Notes: a model not told the origin generated them from the sequence alone. A stretch of DNA of 48,602 nt from an alpha proteobacterium SCGC AAA280-P20 (GCA_000371845.1 AQUE01000002.1:1-48602), one strand, 5' to 3'. Shown: positions 24,034 to 33,389, counted from the stretch's first letter. Translations and numbers: made by a program.

Positions 24034-24910
24034 AAAACTCTTTCTCAGTAAATCCTAAATAAAACAAAATAGTTTTAAGATCAGTAAATTGAATTTGATT
24101 ATCAACTGATTTTTTCACTATTTGATGCGAATGATAACCTATTCCAAGTCCAGAATTTTGTAACATTCCAAGATCATTTGCTCCATCGCCAACAGCAAGA
24201 GCATGTTTTAATTTGTCTAACTTTTTCATCTTACAGATTTCATTTAAATAAAATAGTTTGGAATTCTGCTTGCCGGTAATTGGAATATATTCTCCCGTAA
24301 ATTTATTATTTTTTATACCAAATCTATTGCTGATGACTTTTTTAAAACCTAAAACTTTTCCAACATGAGTTGATATTGGCTGAAAGCCTCCTGTTACTAA
24401 GCTTGTGTGATAACCATTCTTATTTAAAGTTTTTACTAAAACTTTTGAACCTTCATTAAAACTAATTTTTTTTATAACTCGTTTTATAAGATTTGTACTT
24501 TTGCCTTTTAAATAGCTAACTCTAAATTTTAATGTGTCTCTAAGACTAATCTTACCATCCATTGCAAGTTTACTTAATTTATCAATGTCTGCTTTTATTC
24601 CTGCAATCTTTACAAGATTATCTAGGGTTTCATCTTTAATCATGGTTGCATCCATATCCGCTAGAAATATTTTCTTTTTTCTCCATTTTGTTTTTTGAAT
24701 ACAAACATCAATCTTATTTTTGAAACAAAATTTTCGAAGTTTATCTTGATTTTTTTTATTAATATCATCGCAATAAAGATCAATAGCTCTGTTTGAGAGC
24801 ATTTTATAATCGTTGGTGTTTTGAAGTTTTGAGAAAAAATTTATAAGTTTTTTATAGTCTAATTTCTTTTTAGTTACGAAAGTACAGACTAGTTCGGAAG
24901 AACTATTCAT
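24026..24910 (-). CDS. serB: Phosphoserine phosphatase
   Basis: A 294-residue HAD phosphatase for the last step of serine synthesis. Motif I is FLADMDATMI with Asp85 and Asp87, motif II LVTGGF, and motif III AVGDGANDLGML. The N-terminal 80 residues form an ACT-like lead domain. It is last in the serC-serA-serB operon; its start overlaps the serA stop by 8 bases (ATGAATAG). The 3' end overlaps bcp. Confidence 0.95.
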   Translation of the reverse strand: MNSSSELVCTFVTKKKLDYKKLINFFSKLQNTNDYKMLSNRAIDLYCDDINKKNQDKLRKFCFKNKIDVCIQKTKWRKKKIFLADMDATMIKDETLDNLVKIAGIKADIDKLSKLAMDGKISLRDTLKFRVSYLKGKSTNLIKRVIKKISFNEGSKVLVKTLNKNGYHTSLVTGGFQPISTHVGKVLGFKKVISNRFGIKNNKFTGEYIPITGKQNSKLFYLNEICKMKKLDKLKHALAVGDGANDLGMLQNSGLGIGYHSHQIVKKSVDNQIQFTDLKTILFYLGFTEKEFSK

Positions 24911-26495
24911 TCTCTTTATTTTTGAATTGAATATATTTAGCTTGGATCACTAAAGGAATTTTCTTAATACTTTCAATAACTGAACTCTCAATCTTGTTAT
25001 CTGTTGAAATAATAGCAATCGCCTCACCCCCACTACTTAGTCTTCCTAAATGAAAAGTTGCTATATTAATTTTATTATCAGCTAAAATTTTTGATAAATC
25101 TTTTATAAAACCAGGCTTATCTTGGTTTGTTACATATAAATTATGCTCTGCTAAATCCGCTTCAATTTTGATTCCTTTAATTTCAACTATTCTAGCTCTA
25201 CCGCCAAATATTGTTCCAGACACTGAACGTGTTTGTTTATCTGTAACAACAGTTAATTTAATTAAAGACTGATAATCATTTTCTTTTTGATGTTTAACTT
25301 CTGAAATTGATATTGATTTACTCTTGGCAACCAAAACAGAATTGATTACATTAATACTGTCAGTTGTTGGTTTTAATAAACTATAAATAATTGTTTGCGT
25401 AAGCGGAGCGCTATTCACATTTGCAGCTGTACCTTCAAATTCTATCTGAATAGATTTAATAGCATTCTCAGTTAATTGACCAGCAAAACCACCTAGTAAA
25501 CTTGATAACTTTAAAAACGGTTTAACTGACTGATATTCTTTTGCGGTTAAAGAAAAGGTATTAACTGCATTAGTAATAGCACCTGTTTTTAAGTAATCAG
25601 AAATTTGCTCAGCAATCTGTACTGCTACTTTTTCTTGAGCTTCTGTTGTTGATGCTCCTAAATGTGGCGTAAGAATTAAGTTTTTAGTCCCTAAAAGAGG
25701 GCTTCCTTTTGGAGGCTCCTCAACAAAAACATCTAAAGCGGCACTTGCAACATGTCCGCTTTTTAAATTTTCTTTTAAAGCAACTTCATCAACGAGACCT
25801 CCTCGCGCACAATTAACAATGCGAACCCCTTTTTTCATTTTTTTAAATGCGTCTTTGCTAACTATATTTTTTGTTTTTTCATTAAGAGGTGTGTGCAATG
25901 TAATAAAGTCTGATCTTTTAAATAAATCATCTAAAATTACTTTTTCAACTCCGAGCTCTATTGCTCTTTTGTCTTGTAAGAATGGATCAAATACAATTAC
26001 TTTAAATTGAAGACCTAATGCACGTTGTGCAACAATTGTTCCAATGTTTCCACAACCAATAATTCCTAAAGTTTTTCCGGTAACTTCAACTCCTTTAATA
26101 GTAGATTTTTCCCATTTACCTTCATGGGTAGTTTTATCAGCATAAGGAATTTGTCTTGCTGTTGAAAGTATTAATGTAATTGCATGTTCTGCTGTTGTAA
26201 TTGAATTTCCAAATGGTGTGTTCATTACAACTTTACCATTGCTTGTGGCAGCATCTAGATCTACGTTATCAACTCCAATTCCAGCTCTGCCAATAACTTT
26301 GAGTTTCTTGCAAGACTCTATTACTTCTTTGGTTGCTTTTGTTGCAGATCTTACAACTAAGCCATCACAATCTTGCAATTCTTTTATTAATGATTTTGCA
26401 TCGAGATCGGTTTTAGTAATGGCTTCAATTCCATTTTCTTTAAAAATGGCTAACGCTTCATTACTAAGTTTGTCTGCTATTAAAACTTTATACAT
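24903..26495 (-). CDS. serA: D-3-phosphoglycerate dehydrogenase
   Basis: A 530-residue enzyme that oxidises 3-phosphoglycerate to 3-phosphohydroxypyruvate with [16 protein letters not shown], the Rossmann loop [17 protein letters not shown], the catalytic Arg in [11 protein letters not shown] and the His in [13 protein letters not shown] are present. After about residue 320 come the intervening substrate-binding domain and a C-terminal ACT domain ([20 protein letters not shown], from about 455), so this is the long form, possibly feedback-inhibited by serine. It is coupled on both sides by 8-base overlaps. Confidence 0.97.
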   Translation of the reverse strand: MYKVLIADKLSNEALAIFKENGIEAITKTDLDAKSLIKELQDCDGLVVRSATKATKEVIESCKKLKVIGRAGIGVDNVDLDAATSNGKVVMNTPFGNSITTAEHAITLILSTARQIPYADKTTHEGKWEKSTIKGVEVTGKTLGIIGCGNIGTIVAQRALGLQFKVIVFDPFLQDKRAIELGVEKVILDDLFKRSDFITLHTPLNEKTKNIVSKDAFKKMKKGVRIVNCARGGLVDEVALKENLKSGHVASAALDVFVEEPPKGSPLLGTKNLILTPHLGASTTEAQEKVAVQIAEQISDYLKTGAITNAVNTFSLTAKEYQSVKPFLKLSSLLGGFAGQLTENAIKSIQIEFEGTAANVNSAPLTQTIIYSLLKPTTDSINVINSVLVAKSKSISISEVKHQKENDYQSLIKLTVVTDKQTRSVSGTIFGGRARIVEIKGIKIEADLAEHNLYVTNQDKPGFIKDLSKILADNKINIATFHLGRLSSGGEAIAIISTDNKIESSVIESIKKIPLVIQAKYIQFKNKENE

Positions 26496-27648
26496 TTAAA
26501 TTCGTTAAATAAGCCCACTTGATCCAAGGAAGTAATTTTTCAATATCAGTCGATTCAACTGTAGCACCGCCCCAGATTCTAAAGCCTGCTGGTGCAGTTC
26601 TATAAGAATTTACATCATAAGCAATATTTTCTTTTTCTAACATTTGATTAATAGTCTTTAATTTAGCTGCCTGATCTTCTTTGCTTAATTTTTTAAATTT
26701 TGGATCAATAATTTTTAAACAAATACTAGTTGACGAAATTGTATTTTCTTTTTCAGCTAAGAAATCAATCCAATCTTTGTTTTCTTTAACAAAGAATTTA
26801 ACTTCTTCTAAATTTTTCTTTGATCTTTTAATTGCCCCCTCTAAACCACCAATAGATTCAATCCATAACAATGCATCAACACAATCTTCAACGCAAAGCA
26901 TTGAAGGAGTATTAATAGTTTCGCCTTCAAAAATACCTTCTAATACTTTTTTATCTTCAGCTAATCTAAATATTTTAGGAATTGGCCAGCTTGGTTGGTA
27001 TGTTTTTAATCTTTCTAGAGCTTTAGGCGATAGTGCAATCATTCCATGGGCAGCTTCTCCTCCTAAAACTTTCTGCCATGACCATGTAATAACATCTAAT
27101 TTTTTCCAATCCATTGGCATTGCAAAAACAGAAGATGTGGCATCGCATATTGTAAGCCCTTTTCGATCGTCTTTTATCCAATTAGCATCTGGTACGCATA
27201 CTCCAGAACTAGTACCGTTCCATGCAAATACAACGTCATAATTAAAATCAACTTTTGTTAAATCAGGAAGTTTTCCGTAGTCTGCTTTATGAACATTTAA
27301 ATTTTTTATTTTTAATTGGCTAACGGCATCTTTAACCCAATCGTTACCAAAATTTTCCCAACCTAAAACATCAACTCCTGTTGCTCCAAGCAAACTCCAC
27401 ATTGCCATTTCAATTGCGCCTGTATCCGAGCCTGCAACAATTCCAACTTTATAATCGTTTGGAAGTTTTAATAATGATTTTGATAAAGTGATTAATTCTT
27501 TTAACTTATCTTTAGCAATTTTAGATCGATGCGATCTTCCTAAAGTAAAAGTTGGGAGATTAGCAATAGACCATCCAGGTCTTTTTGCGCAAGGACCTGA
27601 TGAAAAAAAAGCTCTTTCTGGTTTTACAGAGGGTCTCTCGATTGTCAT
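26488..27648 (-). CDS. serC: Phosphoserine aminotransferase
   Basis: A 386-residue PLP enzyme that converts phosphohydroxypyruvate and glutamate to phosphoserine. The start [32 protein letters not shown], and [16 protein letters not shown] with the PLP Lys are characteristic of the alphaproteobacterial/Methanosarcina-type Ser[16 protein letters not shown] completes the C-terminus. It is first in the serC-serA-serB operon, downstream of a probable terminator that separates it from the CADD gene; its stop overlaps the serA start by 8 bases. Confidence 0.95.
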   Translation of the reverse strand: MTIERPSVKPERAFFSSGPCAKRPGWSIANLPTFTLGRSHRSKIAKDKLKELITLSKSLLKLPNDYKVGIVAGSDTGAIEMAMWSLLGATGVDVLGWENFGNDWVKDAVSQLKIKNLNVHKADYGKLPDLTKVDFNYDVVFAWNGTSSGVCVPDANWIKDDRKGLTICDATSSVFAMPMDWKKLDVITWSWQKVLGGEAAHGMIALSPKALERLKTYQPSWPIPKIFRLAEDKKVLEGIFEGETINTPSMLCVEDCVDALLWIESIGGLEGAIKRSKKNLEEVKFFVKENKDWIDFLAEKENTISSTSICLKIIDPKFKKLSKEDQAAKLKTINQMLEKENIAYDVNSYRTAPAGFRIWGGATVESTDIEKLLPWIKWAYLTNLNV

Positions 27649-27673
27649 AAATAATACCTTAAACTAATCAAAT

Positions 27674-27708
27674 AAATATCCTGTGGTCTAATTTGCCACA
27701 GGATATTT
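27674..27708 (-). terminator. Terminator hairpin after the CADD gene
   Basis: A perfect 13-bp stem, AAATATCCTGTGG (27674-27686) with CCACAGGATATTT (27696-27708), closes a 9-base loop. On the minus strand it starts 12 bases after the CADD stop and its 3' arm runs into TTTATTTGATT. It also lies 25 bases before the serC start, so it separates the two units. Confidence 0.75.
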
Positions 27709-27720
27709 AAAAAAACTTAT

Positions 27721-28404
27721 TTAGGCTGCTGCTTGAACGCTTAGATTATGTTTTTGAGCTACGCCTGAAAGAAAATTCCAAAGATGTTTTGCAGTTTTAA
27801 GAGCTGCAGTTTCTGCTTTTGCCTGATCATCTTTAGAAAGATTATCCAACAAAACTTCGCACTCTTGTCTGTGATACACATCAGCTTTTTTATGAGTTTC
27901 AAAAAATGCAAGCCCAGATTCTGAATCTACCCCGTAAAACTTTTTAAGACCTTCAATCTTTACGTCTGCGATTTCAGGGATTTGTCTTTCGTAAGTATAT
28001 AAAGAAGCAAGTCCTTCAGCATAAGTTGATCTTCCTTGTTTAAAGAAATTATCAATCATCTCTGAAGTATATTTTTCTAATTTTACTTTTTCGATTTCGT
28101 TTTTGTCGGCTCCTAACGCTACAGCAAATTGCTTCCATAGCTTAGGATGATCATTATGTTTATCCTCCTCATCATTTAAATTCTCAAGTAGAATTTTTCT
28201 ATCAGCAATATCCTCACATAGTGAATGAGTTGCGCTAATGTAACGAGGGAATGCTTTTACGTGATGATAATATTGTTCAGCGTAATCTTTTATAATTTCT
28301 CTGCTTAATTTGCCTTCATTCCATGCTTGATAGAATGGATGTTTAAGAAGATGGAATTCATCTAATTTTGCATTTAGTTCTTTAGAAAACATGTTTTTCT
28401 CCAA
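27721..28404 (-). CDS. CADD/PqqC-like oxygenase, probable p-aminobenzoate synthase
   Basis: A 227-residue all-helical protein of the TenA/PqqC fold, matching the CADD family (Chlamydia CT610, Nitrosomonas NE1434), which replaces PabA/B/C by making p-aminobenzoate from one of its own tyrosines. The dinuclear metal ligands are present: Glu79, His86, Glu139, His171, Asp175 and His178. They correspond at a constant offset of two or three to chlamydial Glu81, His88, Glu142, His174, Asp178 and His181 as I recall them. Tyr25, Tyr41 and Tyr138 match Tyr27, Tyr43 and Tyr141. Lys149 matches Lys152, the proposed amine donor. It is a single gene between terminators, with serC after it and hup before it. 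Confidence 0.85.
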   Translation of the reverse strand: MEKNMFSKELNAKLDEFHLLKHPFYQAWNEGKLSREIIKDYAEQYYHHVKAFPRYISATHSLCEDIADRKILLENLNDEEDKHNDHPKLWKQFAVALGADKNEIEKVKLEKYTSEMIDNFFKQGRSTYAEGLASLYTYERQIPEIADVKIEGLKKFYGVDSESGLAFFETHKKADVYHRQECEVLLDNLSKDDQAKAETAALKTAKHLWNFLSGVAQKHNLSVQAAA

Positions 28405-28510
28405 ATTGTTTAATTAAGTTATAAATTAATTAAATTTATATACAAACAAGTTAAGGTTGAAAAAGTTTCTAGAATTTAAATATTTTTAAATAACTTAAGG
28501 ACTTAAAGAT

Positions 28511-28542
28511 TAATAACTCAGCCAACAAAGGCTGAGTTATTA
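28511..28542 (-). terminator. Terminator hairpin after hup
   Basis: A perfect 13-bp stem, TAATAACTCAGCC (28511-28523) with GGCTGAGTTATTA (28530-28542), closes a 6-base AACAAA-side loop, beginning 9 bases after the HU stop. On the minus strand the 3' arm continues into ATCTTTAAG. The stem core is GC-rich, unusual for this AT-rich segment, which supports a real terminator. Confidence 0.8.
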
Positions 28543-28551
28543 AAAACGAAA

Positions 28552-28827
28552 TTACTTATTAAACATCTCTTTTAAAGCTTTTGCTGGCAAAAACTTAACT
28601 TTTTGAGAAGCTCCGATTTGGATACTTTCGCCAGTTCTAGGATTTCTACCTGTTCTAGCTTTTCTCTTTGCAACTTTATACGTACCAAAACCTGCGATTT
28701 TTACAGTTTCATCATTCTTTAATGAATCCAGAATAATGTCCTGTATTTTATCAAAGGTTTTTTCGGCATCACTTTTGCCCATATTGCAAGCAGTAGCTAT
28801 TTTAGCCACTAATTGTTTTTTGTTCAT
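28552..28827 (-). CDS. hup: HU family DNA-binding protein
   Basis: A 91-residue nucleoid protein of standard length. MNKKQLVAKIATACNMGKSDAEK is the dimerisation helix pair, KIAGFGTYKVAKRKARTGRNP forms the saddle and DNA-binding arm with the intercalating Pro in RNPRTGE, and VKFLPAKALKEMF is the C-terminal helix. It bends DNA and organises the nucleoid. The gene has its own terminator. Upstream, a 148-base gap holds an imperfect inverted repeat (28881-28928) that may be the end of the rseP message or part of its leader. Confidence 0.96.
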   Translation of the reverse strand: MNKKQLVAKIATACNMGKSDAEKTFDKIQDIILDSLKNDETVKIAGFGTYKVAKRKARTGRNPRTGESIQIGASQKVKFLPAKALKEMFNK

Positions 28828-28880
28828 ATTTAACCCTTTTGATTCGTTAATATTTAAATAATGTTTAAAAAACCTAGGAA

Positions 28881-28928
28881 ATCAACATAAATGTAGTATT
28901 TGCTTAATTTTTGAACACTACATGTTGA
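28881..28928 (-). other. Imperfect inverted repeat between rseP and hup
   Basis: The arms ATCAACATAAATGTAGT (28881-28897) and ACTACATGTTGAT (28916-28928) are complementary except for a 4-base insertion in the first. They could form a bulged hairpin in the minus-strand RNA, either as the rseP terminator or in the hup leader. No clean U-tract follows directly; a T6 run comes later, at 28865-28872 on the other strand. Confidence 0.45.
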
Positions 28929-28975
28929 TATGATTTATAAGGGTTTTTGCTTAAAGCGTTGTTTTGTATGACTTT

Positions 28976-30082
28976 TTAGAAGATACCAAGGCCTTTAAGG
29001 TCATTGTAGGTCGAAAAAAACATTAAAGCAAAAAGTACGAATAAACCAAATTTAAAGAAATAAGTTTGGGTCTTTTCACTCAAAGGTTTTCCTCTAACAA
29101 ACTCATAAAAATAAAATAACAAATGCCCGCCATCTAATAATGGAATTGGAAACAAGTTAATCAGTCCTAAGCTAATAGAAATGTAAGCCATAATAGATAA
29201 GAATGGAATAATTCCAAGTTCAGCAACTTGTCCTGAGATCTGTGCAATCTTTATAGGCCCTCCTAACTGATCAGCCTTTTCGGTTCCAATAATCATTTTA
29301 CCGACATAGCTCATGGTAGTTGAAATTGTAAACCAAATTTCTTTTAGTGAGTAATAAATTGCCTTGGCAGGTCCTAATTTTTGTCTATTGAGTTCATTAT
29401 TGAGTGGAATAATTTGTATTCCAATCATTTTTCGATTTAAATTATTTCCTAATTGGTCTTTAGTGACTTCAACAATTGCTTGGACTTGCAAATCATATTC
29501 TTTTTTATCTCGAAGAATTGTTATCTTAATTAAATTAGTTTCAGATAAAGCAATTGATTGAGAAACTTCTGTAATGCTTGTAATTTTTTTATCATTAATA
29601 TTAAGTATTTGATCACCTTTTTTTAAACCAGCCTTAAAAGCAGGACTATCAATTTTAACATCTTGAATTACAGGAACAGAAAAATCTTTTCCAAAAAACA
29701 TATAAACACAAGAAAAAATAACTAACGCTAAAATAAAATTAGCAATCGGTCCTGCCGATACAATAATTGCTCGTTGATATAATTTTTTTGTAGCAAGTAA
29801 ATACGTTTTTTCTTTTTCGGAAAAAGTAGAAAGTTTCTCTGGTTGGCTTGCAGGATTAGTATCGCCGAAAAATTTTACATAACCACCTAAAGGTATAAGA
29901 CAAACTTTCCATCGCGTTCCATCTTTATCTGTCCAGCCAAATAATTCTTTACCAAAACCAATTGAAAAATCTGTAACTTTTACTCCGTATTTTTTTGCAT
30001 AATAGTAATGACCATACTCATGCACAAAAACTACAACGGATATTAAAATTATAAATGGAATAATAATATTAACTAAACCCAT
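28976..30082 (-). CDS. rseP: RseP-type site-2 zinc metalloprotease
   Basis: A 368-residue intramembrane protease. The first helix carries the zinc motif HEYGH (21-25). GVKVTDFSIGFGKELFGW and VCLIPLGGYVKFFGD follow. A PDZ domain spans about 125-205 (PAFKAGLKKGDQILNINDKK), and the third zinc ligand lies in LFPIPLLDGGHLLFYFYE. It cleaves membrane-bound anti-sigma factors or leftover signal peptides. The usual neighbours dxr and bamA are absent. It ends the lysE-rseP pair (3-base gap). Confidence 0.95.
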   Translation of the reverse strand: MGLVNIIIPFIILISVVVFVHEYGHYYYAKKYGVKVTDFSIGFGKELFGWTDKDGTRWKVCLIPLGGYVKFFGDTNPASQPEKLSTFSEKEKTYLLATKKLYQRAIIVSAGPIANFILALVIFSCVYMFFGKDFSVPVIQDVKIDSPAFKAGLKKGDQILNINDKKITSITEVSQSIALSETNLIKITILRDKKEYDLQVQAIVEVTKDQLGNNLNRKMIGIQIIPLNNELNRQKLGPAKAIYYSLKEIWFTISTTMSYVGKMIIGTEKADQLGGPIKIAQISGQVAELGIIPFLSIMAYISISLGLINLFPIPLLDGGHLLFYFYEFVRGKPLSEKTQTYFFKFGLFVLFALMFFSTYNDLKGLGIF

Positions 30083-30085
30083 AAA

Positions 30086-30706
30086 CTAAATATTACCTAC
30101 GGTTGATAAAATTACAATTACACCAAAACCCAAAATAATAAATCCTGAAATAATATTAGATCGTCTTATAAAAGTAGAATTAACTTTCTTTTTTAAAAAT
30201 TTTGCAAACTCAATTAATATTAACCACCATCCCATCGATCCTGCAAATGCTCCTAACGAAAAATTTAAAATGAGATCTGAATTAAAGCTTTTAAAGTTTA
30301 AATGCATATAAGAAAGTAAGGCTATAAATCCAATATAAGTTAAAGGATTGCTAAGAGTAATAATAAATCCTGAAATAATGTCTCGTGGCCACTTTCTATA
30401 ATTAACCTTCTTATTTTTAATAATGATTGGACCACTAAATAACATTCTGAATGATATAAAAATTAAACACAAACCACCAATAATTCGTAGTAACTCTTGG
30501 TTTTGTAGAAAGATGTTTGAGATAGTACTCAAACTATAAATTGCAATTAATGCATAGAATGCATCTGCTAAAGCTGCGCCTAATCCAACCGCAAGTCCAG
30601 ATTTTATTCCAAACTGAAGAGTTTTGTTAATACACATCAATGCAACAGCGCCAACAGGCAATGCAAGACAAAATCCTGATAAAGCTCCAATAAAAAAAGT
30701 TAACAT
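30086..30706 (-). CDS. LysE family transporter
   Basis: A 206-residue membrane protein with about six hydrophobic segments. The start FIGALSGFCLALPVGAVAL, then GLAVGLGAALADAFYALIA, is the LysE/RhtB signature of amino-acid exporters. ITLSNPLTYIGFIALLSY is the conserved NP motif. The exported compound is unknown. It sits between rseP and the LysR regulator gene with a 25-base gap to the latter. Confidence 0.87.
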   Translation of the reverse strand: MLTFFIGALSGFCLALPVGAVALMCINKTLQFGIKSGLAVGLGAALADAFYALIAIYSLSTISNIFLQNQELLRIIGGLCLIFISFRMLFSGPIIIKNKKVNYRKWPRDIISGFIITLSNPLTYIGFIALLSYMHLNFKSFNSDLILNFSLGAFAGSMGWWLILIEFAKFLKKKVNSTFIRRSNIISGFIILGFGVIVILSTVGNI

Positions 30707-30731
30707 TTAATCAGTTGAGAAGTTTAAAAAA

Positions 30732-31622
30732 TTAAAAACGCCATTCGTTTACTTTATCAAAGATAAAGTCTCTGAAACTTTTAATACGCGCCACATTTTT
30801 TAAAGATTGCGGATAAACAAAATGCGCTTCATATTTAGGTCCGTCTATATTTGGTAAAACTTTAACGAGAGTACTTTTTTCTTGAACCATATAATCGGGC
30901 AATGCTGCAAGACCCACTCCGCTTTCAACAGCAAGTAATAAAGAATAAATGTTATTCACTCTCATTACTGATTTTCTTTTAGTAGAATCTTTTTTACCAA
31001 CTTTTAAAATCCAATCTGTTTGAGATAGCGGCGATGGAGTACCTTTTCCATAAACAATAAACTTATGTTTATCTAAATCTTTCAGAGTGTTTGGGTAACC
31101 ATTTTCTTCTAAATATTTAGGTGAACCATAAATATGATAGTTAATATCAATTAATTTTTTCTGAATATAACTTAGCTGAGTTGGTTGTCTCATCCAAATA
31201 GCAACGTCAGCTTCACGCGTACTTAAATCTAACTCTTTATCTGTCACAATCACTTCAACTTCCATTTCAGGATATTTATCCATGAATTCTTTAATTCTAG
31301 GTGTTAACCAAATGCTTCCAAAGCCAACTACGGTAGTGACGATTAATTTTCCAGATGGTTTATCTTTTTTTTCCATCAAAGAAGTCTCAACTCCTTTTAA
31401 ATGAATAATAACTTCATTGGCTGTTTTAAAAAGTATCTCACCGTCTTCTGTAAGGGAGAGACCTCTTGCGTGTCTTTCAAATAAAGATGTTTTTAAAGTT
31501 TGTTCTAAGGATTGTATTTGCCGGCTAATTGCAGATTGGCTTAAATTTAAACTGCCTGACGCTTCAGTAAAACTACCAGCTTGAGCAACCGCGTGAAATA
31601 TTTTAAGTTTATCCCAATCCAT
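30732..31622 (-). CDS. LysR family transcriptional regulator
   Basis: A 296-residue regulator. The winged-helix domain (1-60) reads DWDKLKIFHAVAQAGSFTEA and LSQSAISRQIQSLEQTLKTS. The effector domain begins near 90 with KPSGKLIVTTVVGFGSIWLTP. It lies 2 bases after acuI on the same strand, and next to lysE downstream. It may control acuI or lysE. LysR genes are often divergent from their targets, so this same-strand placement leaves the target open. Confidence 0.93.
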   Translation of the reverse strand: MDWDKLKIFHAVAQAGSFTEASGSLNLSQSAISRQIQSLEQTLKTSLFERHARGLSLTEDGEILFKTANEVIIHLKGVETSLMEKKDKPSGKLIVTTVVGFGSIWLTPRIKEFMDKYPEMEVEVIVTDKELDLSTREADVAIWMRQPTQLSYIQKKLIDINYHIYGSPKYLEENGYPNTLKDLDKHKFIVYGKGTPSPLSQTDWILKVGKKDSTKRKSVMRVNNIYSLLLAVESGVGLAALPDYMVQEKSTLVKVLPNIDGPKYEAHFVYPQSLKNVARIKSFRDFIFDKVNEWRF

Positions 31623-31624
31623 AA

Positions 31625-32623
31625 TTATTGATTAACGTCGATAACTACTCGACCTGCAACTTCTCCTTTTAATATTTTATCATAGGAGCTTATAAGTTTT
31701 GACATACTCCACACTTCTGTAATCTCATCTAATTTTTTCATATCAATTAAACTTGCAGCCTGTGACCATACAAACTCTCTTCTTTTCATTGGTGTATCTA
31801 CGGAATTAATTCCCCACAGTTTAACACCTCGAATAATGAAAGGCATAACAGTTGTTTCTAATTTAAAACTATTTGTAAGTCCGCATGCTGCAACAATTCC
31901 TGTGGGCTTGGTATGCGTTAAAGCTTTAGCTAAAACTTTGCCCCCAACAGTATCAACAACACAATCCCAAAGCCCTTTATCCAAAGGTCTTGTTTCGCCT
32001 TCAAGTTCTGATCTATCAATCACAACACTTGCGCCTAATTTCTTTAAAAAATCTGTCTTATCTTTTTTTCCTGTAAGAGCGTGAACTTTGTAACCCATTT
32101 TTGACAAGATCATCACGGCAACACTGCCAACTCCTCCTGTTGCTCCCGTTACAAGTACATCATTCACTTTCTCTCCTAACAATATGGTCTCTCTTGCTTG
32201 AACTGCAAAGGAACATAATAAAGCGGTAAAGCCGGCTGTACCAATCGCCATAGCATGTTTAGTAGAAATATCTTTTGGAGCTTTGAGTAAAAAATTGGCA
32301 TCTACTTTTGCATACTGAGAATAGCCACCGTAATAAATCTCTCCTACTCTCCAACCAGTCAAAATAACTTTGTCACCTGCTTTAAATTTTTCACTTTTAC
32401 TTTCTTCAACTGTTCCTGCAAAATCTATTCCTGGAATATGAGGATAATCTTTAACTAAACTTCCGCCATTCTTTAAAATCATTCCGTCTTTATAGTTAAA
32501 GTCCGAATAATCAACTTTAACTAAAACATCACCGTGAATTAAAAAACTCTTTTCAATGCTTTTAACTTCTCTTGTAAATTGATCGCCAGTTTTATTTAGA
32601 ACAATTGCTTTAAAATTACTCAT
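31625..32623 (-). CDS. acuI: Acryloyl-CoA reductase AcuI / YhdH-type quinone oxidoreductase family
   Basis: A 332-residue zinc-independent medium-chain reductase. VLVKVDYSDFNYKDGMILKN, YPHIPGIDFAGTV, TGWRVGEIYYGGYSQYAKV and the NADPH motif VTGATGGVGSVAV match the AcuI/YhdH family, and GINSVDTPMKRR is the conserved acyl-CoA-side segment. AcuI reduces acryloyl-CoA to propanoyl-CoA and is important in marine bacteria that break down DMSP. No DMSP lyase or demethylase is in this window, so detoxification of acryloyl-CoA from other sources is also possible. Its start overlaps the zinc-finger gene by 8 bases. Confidence 0.85.
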   Translation of the reverse strand: MSNFKAIVLNKTGDQFTREVKSIEKSFLIHGDVLVKVDYSDFNYKDGMILKNGGSLVKDYPHIPGIDFAGTVEESKSEKFKAGDKVILTGWRVGEIYYGGYSQYAKVDANFLLKAPKDISTKHAMAIGTAGFTALLCSFAVQARETILLGEKVNDVLVTGATGGVGSVAVMILSKMGYKVHALTGKKDKTDFLKKLGASVVIDRSELEGETRPLDKGLWDCVVDTVGGKVLAKALTHTKPTGIVAACGLTNSFKLETTVMPFIIRGVKLWGINSVDTPMKRREFVWSQAASLIDMKKLDEITEVWSMSKLISSYDKILKGEVAGRVVIDVNQ

Positions 32624-32783
32624 GATTATTTTTTTTCTTCATAAATTTTTTCCCACAGTAGCCACAAACAACTTCAGATTTTTCACCAAAATTATAATAA
32701 ACGGTTGGATGGCCGATATCATCATCCCCTCCATTGCAGGATACGGATTCTATATCTGCATCAACAACAACTTGCTCTAACAT
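32616..32783 (-). CDS. CHCC-type zinc-finger protein (NDUFS6-like)
   Basis: A 55-residue protein starting MLEQVVVDADIESVSCNGG. The pattern Cys16, His25 (GHPTVYYNFG), Cys40 and Cys43 (VVCGYCGKKF) is the zf-CHCC ligand set, the same fold as NDUFS6 of complex I. Free-standing copies are common in Alphaproteobacteria and are thought to relate to complex I, which is not encoded nearby. It directly follows folE (start 1 base after the folE stop codon) and overlaps acuI by 8 bases. Confidence 0.87.
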   Translation of the reverse strand: MLEQVVVDADIESVSCNGGDDDIGHPTVYYNFGEKSEVVCGYCGKKFMKKKNNHE

Positions 32784-33389
32784 TTATTTCTGACCGATAT
32801 AGTGTAGGAAACGATTTTGAAGATTGTGGCTTTCTTTAAATACGCCTGTAAAATAATTTGTAACAGTAGTTGCCTCATGTTTTTTAATTCCCCGAGAAGT
32901 CATACAATGATGTACAGCATCAATGCTCACGGCAGCACCTTGAGCTTTTAAACCTTTAAATATTGTATTTGCAATTTCCATTGTTAATCTTTCCTGAGTT
33001 TGCAATCTTCTTGAATAAGCCTCAACTACTCGTGCAAGCTTACTAAGACCAACAACTTTTTCATGTGGAATATACGCTACATGAGCTACGCCAACGATGG
33101 GCGCCATATGATGTTCACAGTGACTATAAATTGAAATATTTTTTTGAATAACCATATCGTCATATCCTTCAACGTCGCCGAATGTCTTTTCTAAATCTTT
33201 GTATGGATCAATTAGGTAGCCTGAAAAATATTCTTCAAAGGCTTTCACCACTCGTTTTGGAGTATCAAGCAAACCTTCTCTTTTTGGATTATCACCTACC
33301 CAAGCAAGTAAAACTTTAATAGCTTCTTCCGCCTGTTGTCTGGTAACAGTTTTTTCTAACTTCTTTTTTATTAAATCAGTAACGTTCAT
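32784..33389 (-). CDS. folE: GTP cyclohydrolase I
   Basis: A 201-residue type I enzyme making 7,8-dihydroneopterin triphosphate for folate. The zinc site is SHCEHHMAP and HHCMTSRGIKK, with QERLTMEIAN between. DNPKREGLLDTPKRVVKAFEE is the family start. It heads the folE-zinc finger-acuI-lysR run on the minus strand. With the CADD-type gene at 27721 it supplies the pteridine half of folate while CADD could supply pABA. Confidence 0.96.
   Translation of the reverse strand: MNVTDLIKKKLEKTVTRQQAEEAIKVLLAWVGDNPKREGLLDTPKRVVKAFEEYFSGYLIDPYKDLEKTFGDVEGYDDMVIQKNISIYSHCEHHMAPIVGVAHVAYIPHEKVVGLSKLARVVEAYSRRLQTQERLTMEIANTIFKGLKAQGAAVSIDAVHHCMTSRGIKKHEATTVTNYFTGVFKESHNLQNRFLHYIGQK

Noticed and set aside
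26681..27241. 186-codon plus-strand frame opposite serC
   Set aside because: Antisense shadow of a strongly conserved enzyme; its translation shows no family features.
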